Source of the DNA: Marthasterias glacialis
Taxonomy: Eukaryota > Echinodermata > Asteroidea > Forcipulatida > Asteriidae
Length of the DNA stretch: 64,000 nt
Assembly: GCA_911728455.2 (NCBI GenBank)
Contig: OU452228.1
Location: 16,593,564-16,657,563, forward strand
Direction: 5' to 3'
Made by a program: the position numbers and the translations under genes. The notes beneath the pieces are model-generated. The model saw only the letters and a program-made list of their open reading frames with translations, ran no database searches and had not been told where the DNA came from. Shown one piece after another: positions 12,901 through 25,391 of the stretch (within the stretch, counting starts at the first letter, position 1; every line of letters starts with the position of its first letter).

Positions 12901-14304
12901 GCCCCTGTGACATTGCCGCATGGGAAAGGGGGCAAGGACCAACTGGCTAGACTTCGCCTGGACCGAGACTGTCCAAGGATCTTTTACTACAACAGACAGC
13001 TAGCAAGTAGTCCTGCACAATTGCAAGACACTGTCAAAACAACATGTACTTCAGTTGTTGGATTGCAACCTCCAACTCGATACATATGAACAAACGTCGT
13101 ACAATAACTTATACGAAAAGATTATGGGGGTTGCTAAACCAAAACCAACTGTAATTTTGATATATTACTTATAGGAAATTAAGCCAACATTTAATTTATA
13201 TTGAAAACCATTTTATCTTAATATTTGTTGTAGGTCTATATTATATGTCCTTTATAGTTCTGCTTGAGGTTAATAATATTAAAGCCAATCACTGGTAAAC
13301 TAGGTATCGTTAAGCTCAAGTAATCGTTTGCTGAGTTATTTATCTTTGGAGATTAGTCCAGCGTGGGTGAAAAGCCAGGTCGCAATAATAACAACTTTTG
13401 TGGAAGGACTGTGGGAAGAAATGATAGAACTTTCCGCGTGGAGATATATTTATGTATTCATTTCTTTGATTATTACTTAAAATCAACCGCTGATCTACTA
13501 ACCACGTACAGCCGAAATGGTGCACAATGTGTGAAGTTATCCGCAGTCATTTCCGGAATCCAGACCGGGTGTTGACTGGGTGTCTAGCTATGTTGATAGT
13601 ATTCCCTTTGATCACTATGGATATTCAATTTAGGACTTTGTGGCCAGGCTCAGAGCGTAAACGATCGCTCCTACGCCCCGTGGTCAACAGGGTATAGGTC
13701 ATTTAAATGTCAAGCTTGCTCAGTCTTAGTCTCAATTCAAGACGATACTCATTACATTTCACACTATAATGGATAAACATAATATCGAAGCATTATTGAC
13801 TGATGTGACAGCCCGTTTCAAAATAGTGTTTTGGCTGCAATATTCGATTGTAGAGCCTCGTTTGTACTGTTACAATTACAATACGATTCAATTGAAATAC
13901 TTTTGATTCTAAAATTCTGTGTCAAAATATTGATCAGGATGATCAGTACTCTAACCAACTTTAAGCACAAAGAGAATTTGTCTTTGTCTGCCATTATCAA
14001 AATATTTAACATATCTTTTTATTGAATGTATAATTACAGATTCATAATTCGATTCTAAAACAAAACACAGAAGGGACTGTTATGAAGTAACAAAGTTGCC
14101 CCACCCCATCCCAGGTGATTTGTTCAATACAACTGCGTAAAAATAGCTAAAAATAAGCAAACCAAAAAAGATACAATTTAAAACAAAAACAAAAAACAGT
14201 AAGGGAAAAACAAAAACGATAACAAGTCCATGACGGCCTCTCGGGGACGATATTGCACCTTCGAAGCAGGACAAAGCATTTCGGTATTAATTAGGATCAG
14301 CCAC
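9983..14304. other. Intergenic sequence, mostly featureless
   Basis: No recognisable gene. A C-rich stretch of CCTAA/CCCAA-like words spans about 12010-12300, and a short CA repeat lies at 11433-11448. An open frame at 12697-13089 (130 codons, plus) has a Pro/His-rich centre and no recognisable domain; I treat it as chance. Confidence 0.3.
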
Positions 14305-14471
14305 CTGTACTGTGAATGTTCAACATGGTATCCATAAAGTACTTCCGTTTCAACCCAAAGTTATTGATGGTTTCAATCACTTTGGAAAGGTTCAACCTTT
14401 TCCATTTGTCTAGGCGCCGGTTTATCAACTCGGTCAAGTACACTTTCGCTTCTCCAGTATCGAGAAAGGGT
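14305..14471 (-). other. Candidate exon encoding a basic amphipathic-helix segment, unrecognised
   Basis: The segment is bordered by a plausible acceptor (pyrimidine-rich tract ending ATGCCTAG) and donor (ACAG/GTGGCT). Its frame reads PFLDTGEAKVYLTELINRRL and then DKWKRLNLSKVIETINNFGL, which has a regular helical pattern of Leu/Ile and Lys/Arg. No domain is recognised. Its end phase does not fit the exon at 3328-3554, so it is not directly joined to that exon. It may be an isolated exon, a pseudogene fragment or chance. Confidence 0.18.
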
Positions 14472-15304
14472 CTAGGCATGGAGACAAAGGAACAACAGTT
14501 GTTTTGTTTTCTTTTTCTTTCCCTCTATTTTGTTATAGTGAAACCGCCCACACATGTGCCGCTCTACACACATGGGAAAATCAACTTGCATAGATTGTTG
14601 ACCCCAACGACAGTCATTGTTTTGAATGTTTTGATCGTCCCCTTGTTGTTCTTCTCTGTGTACCGCATTTTTCTGTCTGAGTGTTGTTTGATAAGGAAAT
14701 CATATTTACCATTTTCTCGTACTTTTTATTCAAAGTCGAGCAATTCAACTATTCAACAATTCAACTGTGTTTTGTTAATTATGAGAACTGTATAATACAT
14801 GAATTTCGCATGTTAGCCAGCAAATGATACAAAATAAGTCGACATCTTTTATTTTTTGAAACACAGCCGTTCACGCGCCCCCATTGACCCCCCCCCCCCC
14901 CCCGCAACTTAAACAAAAAAGGGGGCTCACCAAACGAATTCGATTTTTGCCAGGTCGTATGCCAGTTACTTTGTTTCGCACGATTTGCAAAATGCGCCCT
15001 GAAATCATTCGCATGATTTAAAAGAAGACATCCTTATTTTGGTCAATAAATAATAATTATAATAACAATAACAATACTAACAATAATGGGGCTCATTTTA
15101 AGCGGTCATTTAAAACCAATTCGAGAAAATGATTGTTTCGTGGTCACGCTTTATTACCCACATGTTGAAGGGAAACAATGACAATGTGATGCTTGAGTTT
15201 AATGTTAACAGAGCTCCGTGCAGCTGGTTCATGTTAACGGATAAACTCGGTCGATAGTCACAGCGTGATTGTGTCCTTGGGCGAGCAGTCTCGATCATCG
15301 AACT
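14472..15304. other. Intergenic sequence with a C homopolymer
   Basis: No gene recognised. A run of about 15 C lies near 14889-14903 and an (AAT/AAC) microsatellite at about 15047-15086. Confidence 0.3.
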
Positions 15305-15590
15305 CAAGTTATGATGGCTGAGTCACCCGAGTGTGGGTTCGAATCCCGGTCGTGCCACTTGTGTCCTTGGGCAAGACACTTAACTTAACTACACCCTGGA
15401 GTGAATGGGTACCCGCGAGGTATAGAGATTGCTGTTGTGAATGATTAGCAACATGTGCGCCAGTTTGGCTGCCGGTGCTGCATATTCTAAAGGAGTTGAG
15501 ATGGTTTCAGGAATGCATAAGGCCCATGAACAGGGGTAGTAATAGTGCAAGGTGTAAGTGCCTAATATAATAATGGCTTTTGTTATTATT
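15305..15590 (+). mobile_element. tRNA-derived SINE copy
   Basis: The block carries a pol III B-box (GGTTCGAATCC, 15336-15346). The conserved segment CACTTGTGTCCTTGGGCAAG follows, then ACACTTAACTTAACTACACC. I recall this body from SINEs widespread in invertebrate deuterostome genomes. A second copy in opposite orientation lies at about 36290-36545. Boundaries are approximate because no clean target duplication was found. A short extra match, GTGTCCTTGGGC, lies just upstream at about 15270. Confidence 0.7.
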
Positions 15591-16775
15591 TATGTGTTAA
15601 AACATTTTTATTTTTACAAATCGATTGATTGACATAAGCATATATTTATGAGACAGTTTTTATTCGTAATTAACCATGACACATCAAAAAATGTTACTGA
15701 CATTGTTGTTATTTACTAATCAATGATGTCAAATGTTGACCAGCGTAATTAATCAGAAGGAAATGTTATTATTTAATGCAATCTTTGTGGTGTTTAAAAC
15801 TTTTGCAAATGTAACTGTTGACTTTGAAAAGTATTAGTTTGACAAACATTCTTTGAAATTCCCTCTCTGACGCCCTGAATACTTCAAGTGGAGGAATCAC
15901 GATATAGGTTATAGGTCGCTCATTTTATTAGTCATCGATATTTTATTTTTGCGATTTGAAGTAAAACTTTAAATCAACTTTAAATATTCTAGACCAACGA
16001 CGAATCAAGACACACTTTTAAGATCTGTTAGTGTTTTCATAACTACATGGGACTATGTCCATTATGTGAGGGTTTCACGTTGTTTTATTTATCACAAGTT
16101 TATCTAAATTAGCCTACGTACCGGCATTTTAGCAACTCATGTCAAAAGATCCTATCAATTTGAAGATCCAATGAAACTCACTGATTCCAGCAGAAGTAAA
16201 AATCCCAACGCGAAACAATATCTAGGTTTGCAATTTTACCAACCCAAATGTTGCTTTCGATTGGGCCTTCGTAAAAGTGTATAATAAATTGACCAATTGA
16301 CAAAATTTGACAAGGAAGGAAAAACAATTGAACACTTTTGATTTATAAGGATATCTATGTCTTAAACACCTGTCTTTATAATGACTCTCCATCTCAGATT
16401 GTGTTAATGATATTTGTTGACAACTACCACGGGGGAACACAATGCGTGAGCTTAATTACCCAAAGGACCTATACCGTAGACGTATGAGTTCAACCCAAAA
16501 CCAACAGCGGAACAAGGGTGACCTGTGTAGCACGTTGCACCGGGCTTATGGGTAAATAAAACAAGGTTTGTAGAGGCTAGTAATACGAGGAAATGATTTG
16601 CAAATGTATCCATTAGTCAATGTATTAGCAGCAATAACATTGATAATAGAAACAATCGAGCGTGTATTGCACTCATCTATCAATGTACAGAGATAAAGCT
16701 GCGACGTGGTTCTAGCTTACAAATTGTATGTCTGAAAATCAGTCGCCGCAAAGGGGTTAGTCTTATACATTTGCA
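15591..16775. other. Intergenic AT-rich sequence
   Basis: Nothing recognised on either strand. Confidence 0.3.
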
Positions 16776-17141
16776 CAGCGACGTAACTAGGGTAAAATTT
16801 TAGGGGGGCACAAGGGGGGGGGGGCACCCTTTATCCTAGGGGGGCACTTTTGGCCAATTAAACTGTAGTTTCCGTTTGTAATGCCTAAACAAGCCCCTTT
16901 TAACCGGTCTTCTGACGTGTTTAGGTAAAACAAAATACATTCTGCGTGTAAATAATAAAATATAGTTTCAAAAACATTGACATAACTACATAAAAGCTCA
17001 TAAAATGTAACATTTTAATCTGGTAATTTTAATCTCGCAAGTCCAGATTTCAAATAGGGGACACCAGGGGGGCACAGAAGACAGTTGGGGGGCACGTGCC
17101 CCCGTGTCCCCCCCCCCCCGCCCCTCTTAGTTACGCCACTG
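16776..17141. mobile_element. hAT-like MITE (366 bp)
   Basis: The left end CAGCGACGTAACTA and the right end TAGTTACGCCACTG form an imperfect inverted repeat (12 of 14). The flanking 8-mers CATTTGCA (16768-16775) and CATTTTTA (17142-17149) agree at 6 positions, consistent with an aged 8-bp duplication. The interior is rich in 'GGGGGGCAC' near both ends and has no coding frame. Confidence 0.65.
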
Positions 17142-20039
17142 CATTTTTAGAGAAGTATGCGAAGTCAATGCCCACATCTTGAGTCTGCAATGCAGTGGTG
17201 GATGTAAAAGCAGGAGAAGTATACGCCGCAAATTCCGAGGTTCCAAGCTCTTTTGAAACGTGCATTTGCTAAAGCATGCATGTACATACGTGCTGATTGA
17301 CAAGAAGGCGTTGCTGGGTAACGGCTATTAAGTTTGCTTTTCCAAGTGTTTTATGTTCCGTTCCCGCGTGTTTGCAGGATGATGTCACTCTACCCTAGAA
17401 AGTCACAGTGTCGGTTTTGCCCTAGAAAAAACTCAAACTTTTTATTCTTTAAACTTCACCTTAAAGGCATGTAGGCCTACATGATTGACAAGGAACCAAA
17501 ACGTCATTGTTTAGTTTCAGTCTGAAAGCTTAATACTATTTATGATGTTCATATGAACCAAACTTTTTGTTAAATATTTCCCTCTGAAATGCTGTCATAT
17601 TCGAGAAAACTGTATATGAAAATCGTTTTGTTTTTTTGCTATATTGGCCTATTGAATCACACAAAGTAAGAACACTGCACTATCAGGTTGCCCAATTTTA
17701 TATAGGGCCTTTACGGGCATTGGAAATGGGAGTTGCTTTCATTTACTTTGTATTGGCTGTGGTCACGGTCTAAAACCAGACTTGATTATCGTTTGCATAA
17801 AACCTTAACAAGTTCTTACAGCACAGGCTACCACCAAGTTAATATGGCGCACGGACGTTCGGTCTTGTTACACCAACAGGCGTGGATTTGATGGGGAAGG
17901 AGGGGGCGGGGGCATGTGCCCAAAGTAAGATTTGAAGAAAAAAAAATAGAGAAAGAGAGAAAGAATGTGGGGGAGGGGAGAGGGAAGGGTAAAGTAACAT
18001 TCTGCACTAAAAAACAATAATTGTTGTACAACTGCGCGTTTAAGACTACATGGTACCGCGAAGCCTGCTTAATAATTTAGACAACAAACCGCTGATTGTC
18101 TTTAATAGATGTTTTCACCCCCAAAACCAGAAACTAATTCTACCCAGATAATACTGCCTGGAAGATCCCTATTCCGATGCAGTGCTTAGACTTTGATACA
18201 ATATTGGCGACGGTAATTTTGACATGGGCTCAACGTCAAAAGTGAAGTCTAGGTTGTTAAATAACGGAGCGGTGCCATGCCGACGAAACAGGGTGAGATC
18301 TCGGGGTTTAAGAGCAATGGCTGTATCGTAAAAAGCAGAAACTGATGTTTAAATATCAAAATTTCATGTCACTCGGACTGCTGTTCTAAAGTATACATTT
18401 GATAATAATGGGGGGGATAAATAAATAAATAAATTATTGTTTGTTGGGAAAAATAACAATACAAGAAATACATTGCTACCAGCAAGACACACGCGCTAAT
18501 AGAAATGTTCGTCTTCATAGCTACAAAGACATCTCGACTTTCAGAAAGAAGAGTAAACAGGTGTTCTGATTAGTTGTAATTATGATAATGTTATGCTCTA
18601 GTATGTGTCACTAGAATGGCTTAACTGCAATGACTCCCATTTAGTGTACGGGTCAATAATTCGGTGATTCATTTAAGATCTATACCCTATTTTGACACCT
18701 GTTACGCTATATGTTCATTTTTTATTTCCGTTTTAAAAAAGGTCTTACCCCAAGCGGGCATATTATTTGTTTTAAAAGTAAAACACATCGGTCATGATCA
18801 GCTTCTTTCAGGAAATTATTATTCTCAAAAACAATATAAGAATCATAGTGCAATGTCAAAAAACTATACAAATGCACTTCAGTGTTATAACACAGGACGT
18901 AATTGTTTATTTGTTAATGTGTTTGTTTGTTCGAGACCTTCGAGTGGCTGAATAAAGCCAGTAAAGGACAGTTCCAGCAAGTCTTGGAAATTGTACAAGT
19001 GACGTATGAATGTGCACGATGTGAGTGCAAAACGAACGTTTTGGGCCAGGCGACCGCGATCACACACTTAATTTTCAACACAAGAATTTCAAAGTTTTGA
19101 AGCCGAATCATCCACAGAATTTGCTTTCCAAAACTGTGTGATTCCTTTGCCTAATTGAAATTTCGCAAGGCTAGGTATAAATGCTTACTTTTCCAACGTT
19201 CTTTACTATTTTTTTTTTTTTACAGTGATTGAGGCCTACATTGCAAACAAAATAACAGGCAGGTGGCTACATAGTCGTCCGACGCCGGTAGTGCATAACT
19301 CAACATAAACCTCTTTTGTAGTAGAATACTGGTTGTTTATGAAACAGTAATGTGATCAATATCAATGTAACAACATACAACTTTAATAAAATGGCTTAGT
19401 TACTGTGTTATTATTACCAAAAGCCGAATTTTGGTGTGACTCTGTCGGTCACGGCATGTATTTGCATGCAGTTTGCCATCAGCTGAGATGACGTAGCACG
19501 CACAATAGGTTACGTGATGACATGTAAACATTGGTCGCGCAATCGGTCTTTTGAACACAAAGAAGTACAATATACAATAAACTATACTCAAAGAAAAAAA
19601 ATAGTGGATAGGTGAATAAAAGCAAACACAAAACAACAATGATATAATGTATTTATTTAAATATTGTATTTTTAGTTATTTTTAGTTGTAATCATATTCT
19701 ATCCGTAGGCAAAGAATAATAATAAATGCATTAAAAAAAATACAAATACAATAAAAACAATAGTTTGATTTTTTTTTTTTTTTCAGTTGTTGAAAAATTT
19801 ACTCCTTTTAAATCAGCATTTGCACTAAATGATCATAATGAGGTGCTACACGATTATTGATTAAACACCGAGAATAATTTATATCCATCAATTATCTCCT
19901 CAGTAGTCAGTACCACTGGTCACTCGTTCCAATTGTTAATCCTGTAAGTTTTCAGATCAACAAATAGACACGTCCTTTCTTTCTGATGATTACGAATCGT
20001 TTACTCTTACGACTTAAACTTTACATAGTTTTAACTGCC
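17142..20039. other. Intergenic sequence
   Basis: No gene recognised. A G-rich stretch at about 17866-17990 (GGCGTGGATTTGATGGGG and following purines) resembles the left end of a CAG-GGCGT transposon without a matching right end. T runs occur near 19207 and 19770. Confidence 0.3.
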
Positions 20040-20051
20040 GAACTATATGGG

Positions 20052-20273
20052 CATATAACAGAGATAGCCGTGTTAGTCTACCAGATGAATTATAACAAAC
20101 TTAATGATAGTACTTATAGACTAACTAATAGTAAAAAAACTGCATGAGCTTTCGTAGCAACAACTACTTCATCAGTTGTGTCAACTACTCCATCTGATGA
20201 AGTAATTGTTGCTACGAAAGCTCATGCAGTTTTTTTTACTACTAGTTAGTATTTAAGTGCTATCATTAAGTTT
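20052..20273. mobile_element. Palindromic retroelement-like unit with hammerhead-like motifs
   Basis: A 12-bp direct repeat, GAACTATATGGG, flanks the unit at 20040-20051 and 20274-20285. Inside, two arms of about 79 bp (20096-20175 and 20194-20273) are inverted copies with few mismatches around an 18-nt centre. Each arm contains CTGATGA and GAAA separated by a short stem-loop: plus strand at 20194-20219, minus strand at 20175-20150. The outer part has GATAGCCGTGTTAGTCT. I recall this word together with the CTGATGA/GAAAGCT block from repeats in other animals. The variable-length target duplication and hammerhead-like core suggest a Penelope-like element remnant, which is an inference. Confidence 0.6.
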
Positions 20274-20285
20274 GAACTATATGGG

Positions 20286-22759
20286 GTGAACTACGCCACC
20301 TTCGTTCACAGTGTCAGTAAAGCTGCTTGAATGTATCGAGTCAGAGTTTAAAGAGACATTAATGACTTCTGGGGAGCGACCACCTGGTTAGTTGTCATCA
20401 GTTATAATAACGATGTGTGACACAAGGTTGCATGTGGTATGTCGACGTAAACTTTAATCTGTAAAAACTGACTGGGTTCAAGTTCATCGTCGCGTTACAC
20501 ACCGTGTGGATAGACTTTACAAAGATGGCTGTTGCGTTGTAATGATACCGGTAAAACACCATGTGCTAGCTATTACCGGGGTATAGTGGTGAAACACATC
20601 GTGGTTGATGAACTCTTCAAGTGTGTCAACACCATAGATCCTGGCTGAGATCAGAGATTAATTCGTGACATTCTAAAGCCTTTAGACACTTCTCTTAAAT
20701 GAAAGATAACTACAGGCGGGAGAATTGTATACCAAAAGTGAGAAGTAAAAACAAAAATAGATTTGCGCCTGAACATTAGAGAACATTAGAGAAAATGAGA
20801 CTGTTTTAATTAATGAACGACCTGTGATGATCTTGTTAAAACCATGCACTAGAATTTAAAAGCTTGAACTTATTTTGTGTTATTGTTTTTTCACAAACTG
20901 TTAAATTCAGTAAAAATATATATTTCCCGTGTGCCAGTATCTCATTAGCCACTGCATCACCGTGGTTGACAAAAAGTATCCCTTACCATAACTCTGTTCA
21001 GAACTCTTGCTCCCCCCGTCCCCAAATGAACGGTTCGATACATTAAATAGCCCCCAAATTACGTATGTTTGCCCCCCGCTTACCCCTAATCAAATGTCTG
21101 GTTACGTCACTGCTTACCATAGGTCAGGCTTGTCATTGATGCCGAATGGATCATAAAACTTCACCCTTTTTCGCTCCCTGTCAACCTGTGAGTTGTGACC
21201 CATCCTGCTTATTAGTTTCAAAATATAATGGACCGTTAAACGTGAACAACCCCCCCCCCAAAAAAAAAAAAAAAAAAAAAAAAAGTACATCCAATCTTAG
21301 ATAAGCTCGACCCACTAGTGAAGTCACGCTAGATCAACCAACAAATAGGTCTATACAATAGAAAATAATGTGCTTACCAAGATCAACATTTCCAAAAGCC
21401 ATTTCATAAATCATTTGACACAGTAACCTTGACACTTCCAAAGTTTATTTTTCCATTCAAAGCTTTGTAGCATAGCTAGATGGACCTGCGGGCAATCCTA
21501 GTGAAATTGGAAAAGAAAGCTGAGATTTGGGTGTCAAATAATATGTGTGTTTTATGATTCGAAAGGCTGTGGGACTTCGGAATGTTTTCAAAGTATGTTT
21601 GTATGATCAGGACTTTGCATTTGTTGCTGAAACTTGTTCAGTGTGTTGGACTTAGTGTGTTATGCTGCGGGTGTACGGGTTAGCATTACGGTAATTCCCT
21701 TTTGTGAGATTCGTACTGTTTCAATATCCTCAACGGAACCGGAAATCCCGTGAAAATGGAAAGACCTGGGACAGTATTGATAAACATTGGTGAGTTACAA
21801 ATTTTCTGAGTCCGAATCGAAAGGAACACGTCACTTATTAAGATGATTTAATGCTAACAGTTCTGACAAGTTTGGCCCAATCTCAGCGTGACGTGCAAGC
21901 GATGGAAGGTCATTGTTTGTGAGCACTTCACAAAATTAAACTTTGTCACGAACTAATTACCCGTCAAATTGTAATGCAGTATCGAAAGTGTTATAAGAGA
22001 AACTCGTTATCGTCGACGACGACGACGGCGACAACGACGACGATGACAATAATAAAATAATAGCACGGTATACGAATTACAATAAATGGAACAAAGTCCA
22101 AACCAAGGAGATTCAAAATTAAGTCCACAGCAATGATATCGATTTTTTTCCAGGTTATTCTTGTTAACCTTTCTACATAGTAGTTGTGGGTTGGTGATTG
22201 AGGAAGGTGTTTTTGGTGGTCCAGTAAAAAACCAAGGTAAATTGACGCTGCTCCTGATGGGTCGGCCGAATTCTAGCTTCAAACATGAAATATTCCTATT
22301 ATATTTCCGCAATTATTTGAAAAATTACTTCAAGTCAAAGCAGATAGTCAGAAAAAAATTTGTTCATTGTGTCAAATACAATAGAATTCTAAGAATTTCT
22401 TAGATCCACTCTGTGCTAAAATTCATTCCTTTGTTTAGACTGACATCTAACATGGATCACCACGCTGACTCTTCATCGTTTCGTTTGATCTTACCTCTGA
22501 TATTGTTACAATAACCGAGTTGAACGAAATAGTTTGACCCGTTACAAATAAAAGTTAAAATTGCAGAGGGGGTAGTAAGAGCTGTAAAGCCAGGCGTACC
22601 ATCCCTAGATAGTCGGTTACAATGGGGCTATTGTTAAACACCTTGAACTGACAATGGTAATTGTGTGTTCATTTTCTTTATTCATTTATTCTTAATAATA
22701 CACTACAAACGTAATCTATTGTGCTCACGTGTTATCCATAAGTCTTCCCATTGTCATAG
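20286..22759. other. Intergenic sequence
   Basis: No gene recognised. A C run followed by an A run lies at about 21250-21284. The sequence GGTTACGTCACTG at about 21101-21113 looks like a solitary right end of a CAG-terminated transposon. A (CGA)-type microsatellite lies at 22013-22046. Confidence 0.3.
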
Positions 22760-23208
22760 GGGAAAAAATCACTTGATGTATGATGAACTTGATCAGAAAG
22801 ACGACAAAAGTAATCAACCGTGTCAATGTTGCTGTTTGGAAAAGGACCAGAGTGGTGACGAAGTTCCGAAACTTAAAATAATTTCAAATTTCGATAAAAT
22901 AATTTATACGGGAAAACGTACCAAGGTCCTTGACGCCATGCATATTGTGTATTTTTTATTATTATACTTTAGTATTAAATTCAGTGTTTAAGCGGTTAAG
23001 GCCGTGTAAAAAAACGAGACTGTTTCGTACAAATCGCTGTCAATTACTTTTTTTCTTAAAAGTTCCCGACACGGCCAATGGGCAAAATAGCCTTGGTTCA
23101 TTCATCTACAGCGTCTATGATACGAAGACAAGATTGATGTTAGTTACAAACTTGTTAGATTTGCGTTGCATAGATTACCTTGTAGAAACACGTTATTACT
23201 GTAATTAA
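22760..23208 (+). other. Candidate two-exon small gene fragment, unrecognised
   Basis: A first segment (22760-22917) follows an acceptor TTGTCATAG and can end at donor AAAC/GTACCA. A second (23063-23208) follows a strong pyrimidine tract ending TTAAAAG, stays in phase, and ends in TAA with AATAAA only 10 bp later (23218-23223). The peptide is acidic then mixed, with NQPCQCCCLEKDQSGDEV and YSVYDTKTRLMLVTNLLDL. No domain or signal peptide was recognised and upstream exons are not visible. It may be chance. Confidence 0.15.
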
Positions 23209-25176
23209 TATAACCAAAATAAACCACCAGTGTGTCGATACCGTCATGATTGCTGATACCTTTAATAAACGAGGTGTTACACGAGAGGTGAAAACACACC
23301 CGTCATCTGTTTCGCAGCATGAGGTAAAACTTGTGCATTGTTGACGCTGTTAACAACATGATTATCCGTGCTTTTAAGAACTAAGGCGGAAATCAGGACA
23401 CTGCATTTGTGATTTATTTAGAAATGTTTGTTTTATTTACTTTCTATATACTTGTTTTGTGTACGAGGGAGTATCTAATAAAGCTCAGTCAAGTAATTGA
23501 GTTAACATAAATATTTTCAAAACAAAATTTAGTGGTTACAAAAAACAGGAATTTCATCTTGGGAGATAAGTGGAACCATGCGTCATCAGAAGCAAAAAAG
23601 AATCCCCCAGGAAAAAAAGAAGATGATACTTTTCAAACCCATCAATGCAAGCCTGACCTCTTCTGCAGTTGTTCTCGGAAATCTGTTGTCCGGGGAAGAT
23701 TTAGTCACAGCCCCAGCTTTTCCCCCTATAACACAGCTGTTACCTGCAGTCTATTGTTTTTCTAATTCTAAAAGTTCGTCTAACACCCACTGCTCCATCA
23801 GGTTAGGCCCAACTCGACCCCATGTGTTGAAACCCGGTCAAGATTGTTTTTACTGTATAAAAAACGTACTGGTTTGTTAGTCCCTCAGTAGTGTTTGACT
23901 CACGGGTTTTGCAGACATGTTGATTGAGATGGACTTCCAGCGATACATGAACTTGTATCACATTGTAGTTGGGATATTAAAGGTGTACCTACCAACAGGC
24001 AGTGCATATCGGTACAGACATGGATCTTACAGATCACAGTGGCGAGAAACTACCACAATGTTAGGTTGTCTAAGACCCTGTATTCACATAGCAAGTTACG
24101 AATAGCGATACTCATCACACAAACAAAGGGATCAGACTATGTGGTTTTCCAGCCTTAAATTGGTTAAACACTGAATGTACTAAAACAAGATGGCCGCGCA
24201 GTGGTAGAAGTTTATAACCATTGATCATATAAAAGTGACAACGTTATCAGGGAAAACATGACAAATAGACAACTTAAAAACGATCTTCATAAACTCAATG
24301 TATTGTATCATTGCCATTAGGTGATGTTTGGAGCTTTGCATGATGTGGATAATAGAACGTAACAATACCAGTAAACTCGCCGGTACAATTATGTGCAAAT
24401 CTCTTTTGGAGATTAGGTGGCTCCGCAAAAGAGGCGTGGTTATGGTCTCTCGACGGTTCGGGCCACAGCAAAACGACTCAAAACAAAACCACAACGACTC
24501 TTTTCAGAGCCAACACTCCTCCCAAATAAAAGATTTCTACATGGTTTTACCTGCAATTTTACTTGTAATTGTTGTTACTTGCTGTTGTCGTCATTGTTAA
24601 TTAAAGATAACTATTATGCTCTTTATATCTCAAGAAGCAAATACACAGAGGGTCCAGGGAGTTTGATGAAATCACCGTCATGGAGATAAGTTTCGGGCGA
24701 TACATCTGTCCTCGCCCTCGCTTACAAATTCATAGGAAAATTTGCATTGTCGTTGTTCGGGGTCCATTGCAAATGTCCCTGTCGTCCGTTCATAACCGTC
24801 ATGACCGGCAATTGTTTGAGATTGAAGCTAAGAAGAGCTAATGTAGACCTAGCCCTACTGTGTTATTACTTATTTAAATTAGTTACTCTATATGAACACA
24901 CTGTTGAGTCAAATTACTTCTTCATGTACATGTATGCTGGAAGCTAACACGCAAAGCACCAGCTGATAGTAACTCAAGTAACTCCAGTTACCTGGTGACT
25001 AAACTGCTGTCAAAACAACATCAGCGAAACAATTTCAATCTTTCTTCGTTTTGATTTATTTTACCACTTGCGGTTCATCCAGCTGTTACGGGGAGGGGAT
25101 GGAGGGATTGTGGTGTACCACCGTTGCACCATCATTTTTCACTTGGATGCAAATTGTTCTGCCTTTTTTCCTTCGT
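23209..25176. other. Intergenic sequence
   Basis: No recognised gene. A 100-codon frame at 23578-23880 starting MRHQKQKRIPQEKKKM has no recognisable domain and no splice or promoter support. Confidence 0.3.
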
Positions 25177-25391
25177 TCTCTCTTAATGTAAAAGAGTGTC
25201 CGCCATACCACTCTTGCAAAGAGCTATATGGCGGACAGCTCTTTTTAGAGTGAAATACATGTATTTTCACTAGATTCAGAGTGAAATTCACTCCACTTTC
25301 ACTCAAAAAAGATTGGTGAAGAGTGACTTTCACTCTCGAAAGAGCCAAACTGACACCAAGCGAGTGAAATTTCCACTCTTTTACAGAGTTT
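25177..25391. mobile_element. GAGTGAAA-rich MITE, copy 1
   Basis: The ends ATGTAAAAGAGTG (left, to 25198) and CACTCTTTTACA (right, from 25374) are inverted. Inside is a perfect hairpin, GTCCGCCATA at 25198-25207 and TATGGCGGAC at 25227-25236, with a nested CTCTT/AAGAG stem in its loop. Many GAGTGAAA or TTTCACTC words follow. A second copy with better preserved ends lies at 40242-40473. Confidence 0.7.
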
